From NCBI RefSeq assembly GCF_001874645.1, contig NZ_CP017886.1, forward strand, positions 5,508,501-5,572,500: DNA of 64,000 nucleotides, in the 5' to 3' direction. The position numbers and the translations under genes are program-made. Of this stretch, positions 18,878 to 26,926 are shown piece by piece; position 1 is the stretch's first letter; every line of letters starts with the position of its first letter. Below the pieces are notes generated by a model. It was not told where the DNA came from, did no database searches, and saw nothing but the letters and a program-made list of their open reading frames with translations. Origin of the DNA: Pseudomonas frederiksbergensis (GTDB lineage Bacteria; Pseudomonadota; Gammaproteobacteria; Pseudomonadales; Pseudomonadaceae).

Positions 18878-19138
18878 ATGAAAGCTCTGTGTGTAGCCGC
18901 ATCAATGCTGGCGCTTGCCGGTTGCGCCAATCATCCGCTTGATTGCGCGATTGGTATCATTGCCTGGGATGACTGCCTACCCGGTACAAAAGGGTATGAG
19001 GTTCGCCAGCGAAGCTTAAAAAATCTGTCAGCCGCCAGGGCGGAGAAGAGCGCTACAGATGACGCCGTTTGCCAATCGTATGGTGCCAAGCCGGGGAGTG
19101 ATGCCTACGTGAATTGCAGGGTTCAGCGGGACAAATAG
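18878..19138 (+). CDS. Small lipoprotein
   Basis: An 86-residue product starts MKALCVAASMLALAGCANHP, a standard lipoprotein signal with lipobox LAGC (mature Cys16). GGGGAGGG precedes the ATG by about 8 bases. The mature part carries several more cysteines (DCAIGI, DDCLPG, CQSYG, NCRVQ) that could form disulfides in the periplasm. I recognise no characterised family. Similar cysteine-bearing lipoproteins occur as prophage or island cargo, which fits the location. Confidence 0.7.
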   Translation: MKALCVAASMLALAGCANHPLDCAIGIIAWDDCLPGTKGYEVRQRSLKNLSAARAEKSATDDAVCQSYGAKPGSDAYVNCRVQRDK

Positions 19139-19142
19139 CATC

Positions 19143-19820
19143 TCAGATCGGTTTGATCAGGCTCGCGCCTTGGTTGTGCACATTGCCAATGGCTGCGCTG
19201 ACCTTGAACCATTCGAAGGCCTCGGATGGCTCTCCCTGTTGAATCATCATATGCTCGGCGCGCTCCTTGGGTGTGGCCGGGTCGAGCCATTCCCGTGCCA
19301 GCTCGGGCGCCAGTATTACTGGGCGTCGATCGTGGATGTCCACCATGCCGCCTGCCGAATCGGCAGTGATGATCACGAAACCGTCATACTCGCTGGGTGT
19401 GTGGTCGGCGGTCGGAAACTGGCCGATAGCAGCGCACAGGATCGGTGAGCCGTCCCGATGCCGGATCAAATAGGGCTGCTTTTTCGGCCCGCCCTCATCG
19501 ACCCACTCAAACCAGTTGTTGATGGGCGTGATGGCGCGGTGTGGCCAGATCGCCCGGTAGAATGGGCTATGCGCTACCTTTTCGACTCTGCCGTTCGGTT
19601 TCGCTGGCTGGTCGGTTGCCCAATGCGGTCGCCAACACCACCTGACCAGGTCGGCGCGCAGCGTGTCGCCTTCCTGGCGAAAGAGGGCGACCTTTGTTGT
19701 GGGGGCGACGTTGTACTGCTCGAGCGGCTGGTCGCCGACGGTGTTGACCAGAGCATTGGGCATGCTCAGCGCCGCCATGAAGTCGTGGATACCCCGGTAC
19801 TGCGAAAGTCGTCCGCACAT
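19143..19820 (-). CDS. yedK: SRAP-family protein (YedK/HMCES-like abasic-site DNA-protein crosslinker)
   Basis: The 225-residue protein starts with the invariant MCGR, whose Cys2 becomes the N-terminal nucleophile after Met removal and forms a thiazolidine with abasic sites in single-stranded DNA. The family motifs YNVAPT, RAITPINNWFEW and VDIHDRRPVIL (catalytic His) are present in order; RRPV replaces the usual RMPV. Full length matches YedK. It lies 28 bases downstream of a coiled-coil gene on the same strand. No LexA-type site is evident in the short gap. Confidence 0.9.
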   Translation of the reverse strand: MCGRLSQYRGIHDFMAALSMPNALVNTVGDQPLEQYNVAPTTKVALFRQEGDTLRADLVRWCWRPHWATDQPAKPNGRVEKVAHSPFYRAIWPHRAITPINNWFEWVDEGGPKKQPYLIRHRDGSPILCAAIGQFPTADHTPSEYDGFVIITADSAGGMVDIHDRRPVILAPELAREWLDPATPKERAEHMMIQQGEPSEAFEWFKVSAAIGNVHNQGASLIKPI

Positions 19821-19848
19821 GGCTGAATCCTCAAGCTGAACCTTGAGT

Positions 19849-20112
19849 TTAGACGATCGTTTTCGGGCGATCTATGAGGCCGTCCAGTATGCCGCGAAGC
19901 TGGTCAGCCTCGCGCTTTTTGGTACTCGCTGAGATGTCGAGGTCGTACAGTTGCTTGCGAACCGTAGCCAACTGTCCGGACCTTTCCCGGAGATTTTTCA
20001 TTGCTTCGTCACGCTGCTCAGAGGTTTCTGCGTGCATCTGTACCAGGCCGAAGATGTCCTCGCGGGCTTTGCGCAGTTGCAGGGTCAGCTCCTGGACTTC
20101 ATTTTCCAGCAT
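19849..20112 (-). CDS. Small coiled-coil protein, island/phage type
   Basis: An 87-residue protein is almost entirely heptad-patterned (LENEVQELTLQLRKAREDI, then RDEAMKNLRERSGQLATVRKQL). No domain is recognised. It is immediately upstream of and co-directional with the SRAP gene, so the two probably form a transcription unit. Short coiled-coil proteins next to SRAP genes are common in pseudomonad prophages, which is the only functional hint. Confidence 0.6.
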   Translation of the reverse strand: MLENEVQELTLQLRKAREDIFGLVQMHAETSEQRDEAMKNLRERSGQLATVRKQLYDLDISASTKKREADQLRGILDGLIDRPKTIV

Positions 20113-20242
20113 GCGGATGACCGGTGCGGTTATTCAGTTGGGAAGGGTGAACCAGTTAGCAGAATGCAGGTCCATCGAATCCGAGGATTGGCAATCGGAG
20201 CCTGACAGGCTTTATCCTCATAAAAATAATAAGGAGGGGGCC

Positions 20243-20476
20243 ATGAGCTGCCTGATTTGCGCTGGAAGCGCTGAAAACATCGAGATTGGTGGTGACTTTG
20301 AAGAGCGCCACTGCCCGTCATGCGGCCACTATCGAATTTCCAAAGCGCTGGTTTTAACGCTCATGGAGCAGGGTCAGATTTTCGATGTGAATCGGATGAG
20401 GACCTGGCTGGCCGAGAAGCGCGGGCTCGTCGATATTCCCGCCATTGAAATCCATGAGGCGCTGCTCGTTCCCTGA
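20243..20476 (+). CDS. Small zinc-ribbon protein
   Basis: The 77-residue product starts MSCLICAGSAENIEIGGDFE and pairs CLIC (Cys3, Cys6) with CPSCGHY, a treble-clef or ribbon-type zinc site. A very strong ribosome site AAGGAGGGGG precedes the ATG. The C-terminal half is helical. The function is unknown; the location among phage-type small genes suggests island cargo, perhaps DNA- or RNA-binding. Confidence 0.65.
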   Translation: MSCLICAGSAENIEIGGDFEERHCPSCGHYRISKALVLTLMEQGQIFDVNRMRTWLAEKRGLVDIPAIEIHEALLVP

Positions 20477-20498
20477 AATCGAGGAACTGCCTGGCTCA

Positions 20499-20592
20499 TC
20501 ATTTTGGTGCGAAGTGCTCGTCGCCTGGGTCTTTGTGCAATTCGCGCAGGCTTTCATTCAAGAAAGTGCGCGACACGTTTTCGCTGATTACG
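20499..20592 (-). pseudogene. Remnant of a paralogue of the gene at 14167-14505
   Basis: The minus strand reads VISENVSRTFLNESLRELHK then DPGDEHFAPK and a stop, closely matching the C-terminus of the 112-residue protein at 14167. An in-frame stop lies just upstream, so only about 30 codons persist. Confidence 0.6.
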
Positions 20593-20595
20593 ATT

Positions 20596-20656
20596 TATCG
20601 GAATCACCGATACCGGCGACCGGGGACTGATTGCGCTGGTTGCATGCCAGGCGTAG
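20596..20656 (+). pseudogene. Short coding remnant, copy B of a duplicated phage-type fragment
   Basis: The frame IGITDTGDRGLIALVACQA ends in TAG at the position where copy A (18712-18807) reads Tyr. The rest of 20657-20754 shows nothing I can assign. Confidence 0.35.
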
Positions 20657-20754
20657 GTGCGGGAGGTATCACACAGGGGTTGAATGACGGCAACCGACCA
20701 GAATCAGCCAGGACCGGACAAGCCTATGTCTGGTGTATGTGTGCCGTAGAGATT

Positions 20755-21702
20755 TCAGATTGTTGGGGGCTGCGACGCACATTCATAGAGCCATTCAATG
20801 AATGAAGACACTCGTCGTGGTAACGGCTCAAGTGCCGGATGCACGATGTAGTAATCGTACTCGCCACACCGCGCAAAGCCGCCAAACGGAAGGACCAATT
20901 TTCCTTGCTGGATCGGTCCGCTGACAAGTTGTTCCCGCCCGATCGCCAGCCCCGCGTGATTGACTGCGGCTGTCACACACAAATCCGAGCGATCAAAGGT
21001 CACCCCTCGTTTCGGCATGGGGACACCGGCGCCATGGTATCTGACCCACATTGCCCATTCGGAATCAAAGGCCGCATGGTCCCAGGCCAGCGAATCATGC
21101 AGCAATGTGCAATGTTCCAGCTGCTGCACCGAGTCGAACAGCCGATGGCGGTCGGCGTATTCAGGGCTACAGACCGGCGCGACCCGTTCTTGCATCAGCT
21201 TGTGCGAGATCAGGCCATGGAATTCTCCATTGCCGTAATACAGCGCCAGATCAATCTTTCGAGACCGAAAGTCGACGCTGTCATTGCCCACGCGAAGGTC
21301 CAGCGTCACCCCGGGGAATCGTGCACCGAACTCCGCCAGGCGCGGCACCAGCCAGGCGTGTGCGATAGAGGGGTGAGCGTAGAGCGTCAGTGGCCCGGCC
21401 AAATCGGCGTCGACCGGCTGGGCGAGGACCTCGGAGAGGTCACCCAGCGTTCGCTGCAAAATCTCGAAGATGCGCTCACCGGCTTCCGTCAACTGCACCC
21501 GGCGAGTCAGCCGTTTGAACAGCTGAATCGACAGCTCCGCTTCCAGCCGGGCGATGCGATGGCTGACGGCGCTGGCGGTCAGGCACAACTCGTCGGCGGC
21601 CTTGGTGAAACTGAGATGACGCGCAGCGACCTGAAAGGTGAACAGGTTCGAGAACTGGCTACTGTTGAGCTTTGCATCCAGTCGAGGCGGTAGGTTGAAC
21701 AT
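20755..21702 (-). CDS. dsdC: LysR-family regulator, DsdC-like
   Basis: The 315-residue protein has an N-terminal winged HTH (FQVAARHLSFTKAADELCLT then ASAVSHRIARLE) and a periplasmic-binding-like effector domain (PLTLYAHPSIAHAWLVPRL, RKIDLALYYGNG). Length and sequence type match DsdC, the D-serine-responsive activator. It lies 81 bases downstream of dsdA and on the same strand. This differs from E. coli, where dsdC diverges from dsdXA. It probably activates the dsdX promoter and may be transcribed from it as well. Confidence 0.87.
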   Translation of the reverse strand: MFNLPPRLDAKLNSSQFSNLFTFQVAARHLSFTKAADELCLTASAVSHRIARLEAELSIQLFKRLTRRVQLTEAGERIFEILQRTLGDLSEVLAQPVDADLAGPLTLYAHPSIAHAWLVPRLAEFGARFPGVTLDLRVGNDSVDFRSRKIDLALYYGNGEFHGLISHKLMQERVAPVCSPEYADRHRLFDSVQQLEHCTLLHDSLAWDHAAFDSEWAMWVRYHGAGVPMPKRGVTFDRSDLCVTAAVNHAGLAIGREQLVSGPIQQGKLVLPFGGFARCGEYDYYIVHPALEPLPRRVSSFIEWLYECASQPPTI

Positions 21703-21783
21703 GTCGGCACTTCTTTTTCAATGTGTCGTCGCCACTTGCCGTGACCCGGACGTCGATCATGCATCCGGGGCGCACACTCGCTT

Positions 21784-23133
21784 TCAGCCCTGAAGCACTT
21801 GCGCGCCTTGCGCCAGGTAAGCTTGCATCTCGGGCTCGGGGACCATGCTGCCACCCGTGGCCCAGATCAGGTGGGTGGCACAGGCGTAAGCTTCGACGCT
21901 CAGGCCACTGCGCTGCAAGTACTCGGCGTAATGCGCGTGGAGCCGGGCGACGCCGGGGACGCCAGCCAGGGCTGACGGCTCCAGATTCAGCCCTTCGCTA
22001 TCAGCGGTCAGCCAGAGCAAGGCATGCAGTTCGTCATCGCTGACCGTGTAATAACCGTCGATCAAACGTTGCATGGTCCGGCCGACAAACCCCGAGGCCC
22101 GTCCCACGGCAAGCCCATCGGCGGCGGTGATGTTGTCGATACCAAAATCCTGTACCGACACCTCGTCATGCAGCCCAGTGTAGACACCGAGAAACATGCA
22201 GGGCGAATGAGTGGGTTCGGCAAATATACAGTGAACCGCGTCACCGAAGACCAGCTTCAAGCCAAACGCCACTCCGCCGGGGCCCCCACCGACACCGCAG
22301 GGCAGGTAGACGAACAGCGGATGCTCGGCATCGATCTTCAGACCCGCCAGGCTCAATTGTCGATTCAGGCGTTCAGCTGCCACCGCGTAGCCAAGGAACA
22401 GGTCGGTGGAGTTTTCGTCATCGACGAAATGACAGCCTGGATCGTCCTTCGCTTGCTGGCGCCCCTGTGCCACCGCAATGCTGTAGTCACTGGCATATTC
22501 CATGACAGTCACACCATGGGCGCGCAGTTTGTCCTTCTTCCATTGGCGTGCATCGGCGGACATGTGCACCGTGACCTGAAAGCCCAATCGGGCCCCCATA
22601 AGCCCGATCGATAACCCCAGGTTGCCCGTGGAGCCCACGGCAATCCGGTATTGACTGAAAAACTCTCGAGCCTGCGGTGTGTCGAGCACCTCATAGTTGC
22701 CATCCAGCGTGAGCAGTCCGGCCTCAAGGGCGAGACGTTCAGCATGCTTGAGCACTTCATAGATGCCACCACGGGCTTTTACAGAGCCCGAGATGGGCAA
22801 GTGGCTGTCTTTCTTGATCCAGAGCGCCCCCGGCAGTGCCTGGCCATACCTTGCGTCCAAAGCGCCTCGCAACGAAGGCAGCTGCTGGATGTCCGATTCG
22901 ATGATGCCGTGAGTTGGCAGTGTTTCGGGGAAGGCCGATTGAAAGTACGCCGCGAAGCGGTTCAACCGGGCGCTGGCATCCGCCACATCGTGGGCATTCA
23001 ACGGAACGTCTTTCAAGGCCTCGGCGGTCGGTGCGCGCACCGGTGTGAACCAGGTGGTTTCACGCAACTCCACCAGGTCCTTGATCAGCGGGTGGCTGGT
23101 TTTCCAGTCATCCAGCATTTTGCCTGCAATCAT
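21784..23133 (-). CDS. dsdA: D-serine ammonia-lyase (D-serine dehydratase)
   Basis: The 449-residue PLP enzyme has the Schiff-base lysine K119 in SGSVKARGG, the phosphate loop [11 protein letters not shown], the glycine-rich [10 protein letters not shown] stretch and the DsdA-specific start ([16 protein letters not shown]). It converts D-serine to pyruvate and ammonia in the cytoplasm. It is the middle gene of a leftward dsdX-dsdA-dsdC unit, 40 bases after the permease gene. All catalytic motifs are intact. Confidence 0.93.
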   Translation of the reverse strand: MIAGKMLDDWKTSHPLIKDLVELRETTWFTPVRAPTAEALKDVPLNAHDVADASARLNRFAAYFQSAFPETLPTHGIIESDIQQLPSLRGALDARYGQALPGALWIKKDSHLPISGSVKARGGIYEVLKHAERLALEAGLLTLDGNYEVLDTPQAREFFSQYRIAVGSTGNLGLSIGLMGARLGFQVTVHMSADARQWKKDKLRAHGVTVMEYASDYSIAVAQGRQQAKDDPGCHFVDDENSTDLFLGYAVAAERLNRQLSLAGLKIDAEHPLFVYLPCGVGGGPGGVAFGLKLVFGDAVHCIFAEPTHSPCMFLGVYTGLHDEVSVQDFGIDNITAADGLAVGRASGFVGRTMQRLIDGYYTVSDDELHALLWLTADSEGLNLEPSALAGVPGVARLHAHYAEYLQRSGLSVEAYACATHLIWATGGSMVPEPEMQAYLAQGAQVLQG

Positions 23134-23173
23134 TTATGGTGACTCCTGCATTCAGTGAAGGGCTGTGAAAGAC

Positions 23174-24514
23174 TTAAACGAAGTGAGAAAGGGTCAGCGT
23201 CAGCAGCAGGGCGATTATCGACGCCAGCACCGTGGCGGAGGTGAAGGTCTTGAGTGCGTCGGCCAGCGAGACGCCCAGGTATTCCTTCACTACCCAGAAC
23301 GCCGAATCAGTGACATGGGTCCAGCCGATGGCTCCGGCACCGATAGCGATCACGATGATTTCCTTGCTGTAGGCCGAATGCGCCGCCAGCGTCGGCATCA
23401 CAATTGCGGCGGCGCTCATCATAGCCACGGTCGCGGAGCCCACCGCGAAGTGCATGATACCCGCCACCAGCCAGGCCAAGACCACCGGGTTGATGTCCAG
23501 CTGAGTCAGAGAAGTGGCCAGCACGTTGCCGATGCCACTGTCGATGAGGATGCCGTTGAAGGCCCCCCCTGCACCGATGATCAGCAGAATACTGGCCAGC
23601 GGTGGCAGGCTTTTCTGGGTATGCCCCAGCAAATCTTGCATCGATAGACCCCGACGAATTCCCAGTGACCAATATGCAAAGACCACGGCGATCACCAGCG
23701 CAACCAGTGGATGGCCCAAAAACGAAATCACTGCGAACGCTGTCGAGTCTTTTGGCAGGGTTACGGCAAAGGTTTTGCCGACCATCAGGATCAGCGGCAG
23801 GAGTATGGTGAGCAATGTCAGCCAGAAGCCTGGCAAGACACGGGTACTATCTGCCTCACAACGCTCCTGCAGGAAGGCCTCTTGCGTGGCCGGTGCGTCG
23901 ATACGCGCCACCAGCCGAATCCACAACGGTCCCGCTATGATGGCTGTCGGCAGGCCCACCAGCAGGCCGTAAAGGATCACCTTGCCGACGTCGGCACCCA
24001 GCATATTGGTGATGGCCATGGCCGCCGGATGGGGAGGGAGCATGCAATGTACGCACATCAGCGAAACGGCGAGTGGCACACCCAGGTACAACAGGTTAAT
24101 TCTGGTTTCTTTGGCCACGACATAGACCAGAGGAATCAGCAAAATATAACCGACCTCAAAGAACACTGGGATCCCCGCAATGAAGCCGACCAGCATCATT
24201 ACCCATGAGGCCCGTTGCTTGCCCAGAGCCGCTAACAGGGTCTTTGCAATGCGCTCTGCGCCACCGGATTCCTCAAGCATTTTGCCAAGAATGCTGCCCA
24301 GTCCAATGATAGCGGCCAGAAATCCCAGCGTATCGCCCATGCCTTTCTGGAACGAAGTCAGCAGGGTGGTCAACGGCATGCCCGAACCGACACCCACCAC
24401 CACACACGCGGCGATCAGTGTCAGGAATGCGTGCACCCTGAACCTGACGATCAGCACCACGATCATGACAATCGCGGCTAACAACACCCATAGCAACGAA
24501 GTACTGCTCACCAT
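23174..24514 (-). CDS. dsdX: GntP-family D-serine permease
   Basis: The 446-residue permease has about twelve membrane segments and GntP motifs seen in DsdX (GFLAAIIGLGSILGKMLEES, HCMLPPHPAAMAI and GAGGAFNGILIDSG). GntP members are proton symporters for gluconate or small hydroxy acids; DsdX takes D-serine. The gene directly precedes dsdA, which supports D-serine as substrate. GAGGGTGGG lies before the ATG. It is the first gene of the operon; the 269-bp upstream gap to the diguanylate cyclase holds its promoter but no recognisable operator was picked out. Confidence 0.88.
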   Translation of the reverse strand: MVSSTSLLWVLLAAIVMIVVLIVRFRVHAFLTLIAACVVVGVGSGMPLTTLLTSFQKGMGDTLGFLAAIIGLGSILGKMLEESGGAERIAKTLLAALGKQRASWVMMLVGFIAGIPVFFEVGYILLIPLVYVVAKETRINLLYLGVPLAVSLMCVHCMLPPHPAAMAITNMLGADVGKVILYGLLVGLPTAIIAGPLWIRLVARIDAPATQEAFLQERCEADSTRVLPGFWLTLLTILLPLILMVGKTFAVTLPKDSTAFAVISFLGHPLVALVIAVVFAYWSLGIRRGLSMQDLLGHTQKSLPPLASILLIIGAGGAFNGILIDSGIGNVLATSLTQLDINPVVLAWLVAGIMHFAVGSATVAMMSAAAIVMPTLAAHSAYSKEIIVIAIGAGAIGWTHVTDSAFWVVKEYLGVSLADALKTFTSATVLASIIALLLTLTLSHFV

Positions 24515-24783
24515 CGGCCCACCCTCTTATAGTTTTGTTTCGGGACTCGTCACGGGATTGTGCGAGACGCGAGTTAACTACCGGGGTTACCGACTGACAA
24601 AAGATCATTGCTCATCAGACCCATGACGGTGGTTCAGCCATGCCGCATGGAAAGTAAGCAAAGGAGGGGAGCTGTCCAGGCACCCGGATTCAAAGGCACA
24701 GGGTGAAAGGCTTAGAGGCAATGTGTATCTAGTCTCAGCGCTTAGGACGATCGTGTCCGCGGCTTTCGACTTCGAAATGATGG

Positions 24784-26214
24784 TCAGGGCAGAGGTTGGA
24801 GGCTGGTTTTGATGGTCGTGACCACACGGTTACGTCCTTGGTGTTTAGCGTGATACAGGCGTTGATCAGCGACGTGCAAAATTGCCTCGATGGTGTCGCC
24901 GTCGTGGCCAGATTGCGATATGCCGATGCTCACTGTGACGACCGTTAACCGCTGAAAGCCGCTATTAAAAGAAGTATTTGCAACGGTGGTTCGGAGGCGC
25001 TCAGCGATTACATGCGCGCCTTCAAGTGACGTCTGAGGTAGCAGAATCATGAATTCCTCTCCGCCCACTCGGGCTACGCCGTCATACGGCCGGATCGAAT
25101 CGAGGCATTTCTGCACGAACTCCTTCAGGATGTCATCGCCAACCTGGTGCCCGAATCGATCATTGATGGACTTGAAATTGTCCAGATCAAGTGCCAACAC
25201 GGAGAACGGCGCACCACCGCGTTTGGTCCGGCCAATTTCGGCTTCGACCCGCTCCATGAACCGACGGCGATTATCAGCTCCTGTCAGTGGGTCGGTCGCC
25301 GCAAGGTGTCCGAGTTCTTGATTGGTGCGCTGGAGTTCCTGCAGAGCGTTCTCGGTGTACTCCATTGCCTCGGCAAGACGTACCATCAGCTCCTCTTGGC
25401 TGTAAATTCTCGAGAAAGACCGCGTGGTGAGGAACGCTTGCACTACCCCATAGCTCAACAGGAAGAATCCAGCGGCGAAGATTGCATGGGCGAGCCACCA
25501 CATGTGGTTCCAGGGACGTGCAAGGATGAATGCAAGAGATGACAACGCGAACGCCGTGACCGAGATGACAAAAATCACCATCAACTGCGAACGGACACGG
25601 CGCAGCAGGAGCATTGCCACGTTCAATGTGGAAAAAACGAGGGCGCCACCTTCCAGCGAGAGGCGCACCGCGAGAGCGCCGGCGATTGACGAATTCGCGA
25701 CGTATGCCACTGCCAGGTCAACCAGCAGGAACAGTCCTATCCAGGTCAACCACGGGCGCGGCTTCATTCGTTGGTCCGCAGCATCGGGTGGGCGGTGGTA
25801 CGACAGCATTCCGACGAACAGCAGAACCGCCATGACCAGTCGAGAGGCGGGTCCATAAAGCAGGAAGAGCCAGATATTGTGATGTGCGAGCCCAGTGAAC
25901 GCACCATGAAGCGAGTAGATCAGTACAAAGCCGAGAAAGCCAAGCGTCATCCATCGCAGCAGCGGCTCTCCCGATGACTGATAGCAGCGCCACGTCACGT
26001 AAGTCACAAACAAGCCTTCCAAGGTAGCTGCCGTGATCGCAATTATATGGAACGCGTGGTCCTCGTATAGAAGGGTGGGGTCCTGAAAGTAGAATAAGTA
26101 GCCAATCAGATAGGCTGGAATCAGCGCAAACCCTGCGAGCAGCAAGCTGGCATAAACCTTGATGATGAGGCGGACGGCTTCAGGTGGCTCGCCGGTAGCG
26201 ATAATATTGCTCAT
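24784..26214 (-). CDS. Membrane diguanylate cyclase (GGDEF)
   Basis: The ATG at 26214 (MSNIIATGEPPEA) is preferred because GGAGGGAGCC lies directly before it. The 476-residue protein has about seven N-terminal hydrophobic segments forming an integral sensory region, a short coiled coil, and a GGDEF domain. The active-site motif is GGEEF at 384-388. An intact inhibitory I-site RPYD lies five residues before it, so product inhibition by c-di-GMP is expected. It is monocistronic. A perfect 23-bp palindrome sits 28 bases upstream of the start. Confidence 0.92.
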   Translation of the reverse strand: MSNIIATGEPPEAVRLIIKVYASLLLAGFALIPAYLIGYLFYFQDPTLLYEDHAFHIIAITAATLEGLFVTYVTWRCYQSSGEPLLRWMTLGFLGFVLIYSLHGAFTGLAHHNIWLFLLYGPASRLVMAVLLFVGMLSYHRPPDAADQRMKPRPWLTWIGLFLLVDLAVAYVANSSIAGALAVRLSLEGGALVFSTLNVAMLLLRRVRSQLMVIFVISVTAFALSSLAFILARPWNHMWWLAHAIFAAGFFLLSYGVVQAFLTTRSFSRIYSQEELMVRLAEAMEYTENALQELQRTNQELGHLAATDPLTGADNRRRFMERVEAEIGRTKRGGAPFSVLALDLDNFKSINDRFGHQVGDDILKEFVQKCLDSIRPYDGVARVGGEEFMILLPQTSLEGAHVIAERLRTTVANTSFNSGFQRLTVVTVSIGISQSGHDGDTIEAILHVADQRLYHAKHQGRNRVVTTIKTSLQPLP

Positions 26215-26241
26215 GGCTCCCTCCAATGTTGAATCTATTTT

Positions 26242-26264
26242 GCCAATACCGGACCGGTATTGGC
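26242..26264. promoter_or_regulatory. Perfect 23-bp palindrome upstream of the diguanylate cyclase
   Basis: GCCAATACCGG-A-CCGGTATTGGC is perfect with 11-bp arms and a single central base. It lies 28-50 bases before the start codon at 26214 and is far longer than chance would readily give. It could be a repressor operator or a 5'-leader hairpin. Confidence 0.55.
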
Positions 26265-26644
26265 TCCGAAGTCGCATACGTGCTGCGTTAGATTTAGATA
26301 ATCAGAGCGAAATAAACCGGATTTTTGTCTTCCATGGCTTTGGCTCCTCTGGAGATTTATAGCCTAGTTGAGCAATGGCTGATCTGCAGGGGAGCCGTCT
26401 GAGTTTGGCATCGCAGTCCCTTAGTGGAGTGGTCAGGGCGAACTCTTTACCTGCTCGAATGTGATGACCCAAACCTAGGGATTGGCGTCGCAGCTACCGC
26501 CCGTTGCGGTCCAAAGACAGGAAAGAGCTTTGGCGGCGATCGTTTCGAGCAGCGTCTTTCCGTCATCGGGCCCGACCATTCATCCGAAGCTAAGCGACTT
26601 AAATTAAAAAGAAACATTGCTGTTGTAGGGTGCAGGCCTGATTC
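26265..26644. other. Non-coding gap between diguanylate cyclase and small helical gene
   Basis: Beyond the palindrome, no convincing gene, RNA or repeat was found in these 380 bases. A 74-codon plus-strand frame at 26424 lacks a ribosome site and protein-like composition. Confidence 0.4.
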
Positions 26645-26875
26645 ATGAGGGCTACTGAAGTGAACCGATCAGCACGAAACCTGCGTAAAACACTGGACTC
26701 TGCAGCCGCCAATAACGAGGCCGCAGCAGTTGATGTCATGCGAGCCATTGATCAGCTGGGTGACGAATTGCTGCGCCAGCGGCTGCTGGGTATCGTCCAT
26801 CGCCTGAATCAGGATGCGAGCGAATTGCGGCAAGCCAGAGATGATGTCTCTGGAGCATTGATTAAGTTGGCCTGA
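26645..26875 (+). CDS. Small helical hypothetical protein
   Basis: A 76-residue frame starting MRATEVNRSARNLRKTL encodes an amphipathic helical protein rich in Ala, Arg, Leu and Asp. There is only a weak GGGTGCAGG site upstream. It has no recognised domain and no obvious partner; the tailspike gene converges on it. Protein-like composition is the main support. Confidence 0.45.
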   Translation: MRATEVNRSARNLRKTLDSAAANNEAAAVDVMRAIDQLGDELLRQRLLGIVHRLNQDASELRQARDDVSGALIKLA

Positions 26876-26926
26876 TGCCGTTCTCTCTGGCGATCAGTTC
26901 CGCCCGCTTGACCCCGATACCGATGG

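Noticed and set aside
12862..20754. Clear attL/attR direct repeats bounding the integrase region
   Set aside because: No convincing repeat pair or tRNA end was found by reading; borders remain undefined.
26424..26648. 74-codon plus-strand frame
   Set aside because: No ribosome site, non-protein-like sequence, overlaps the better candidate at 26645.
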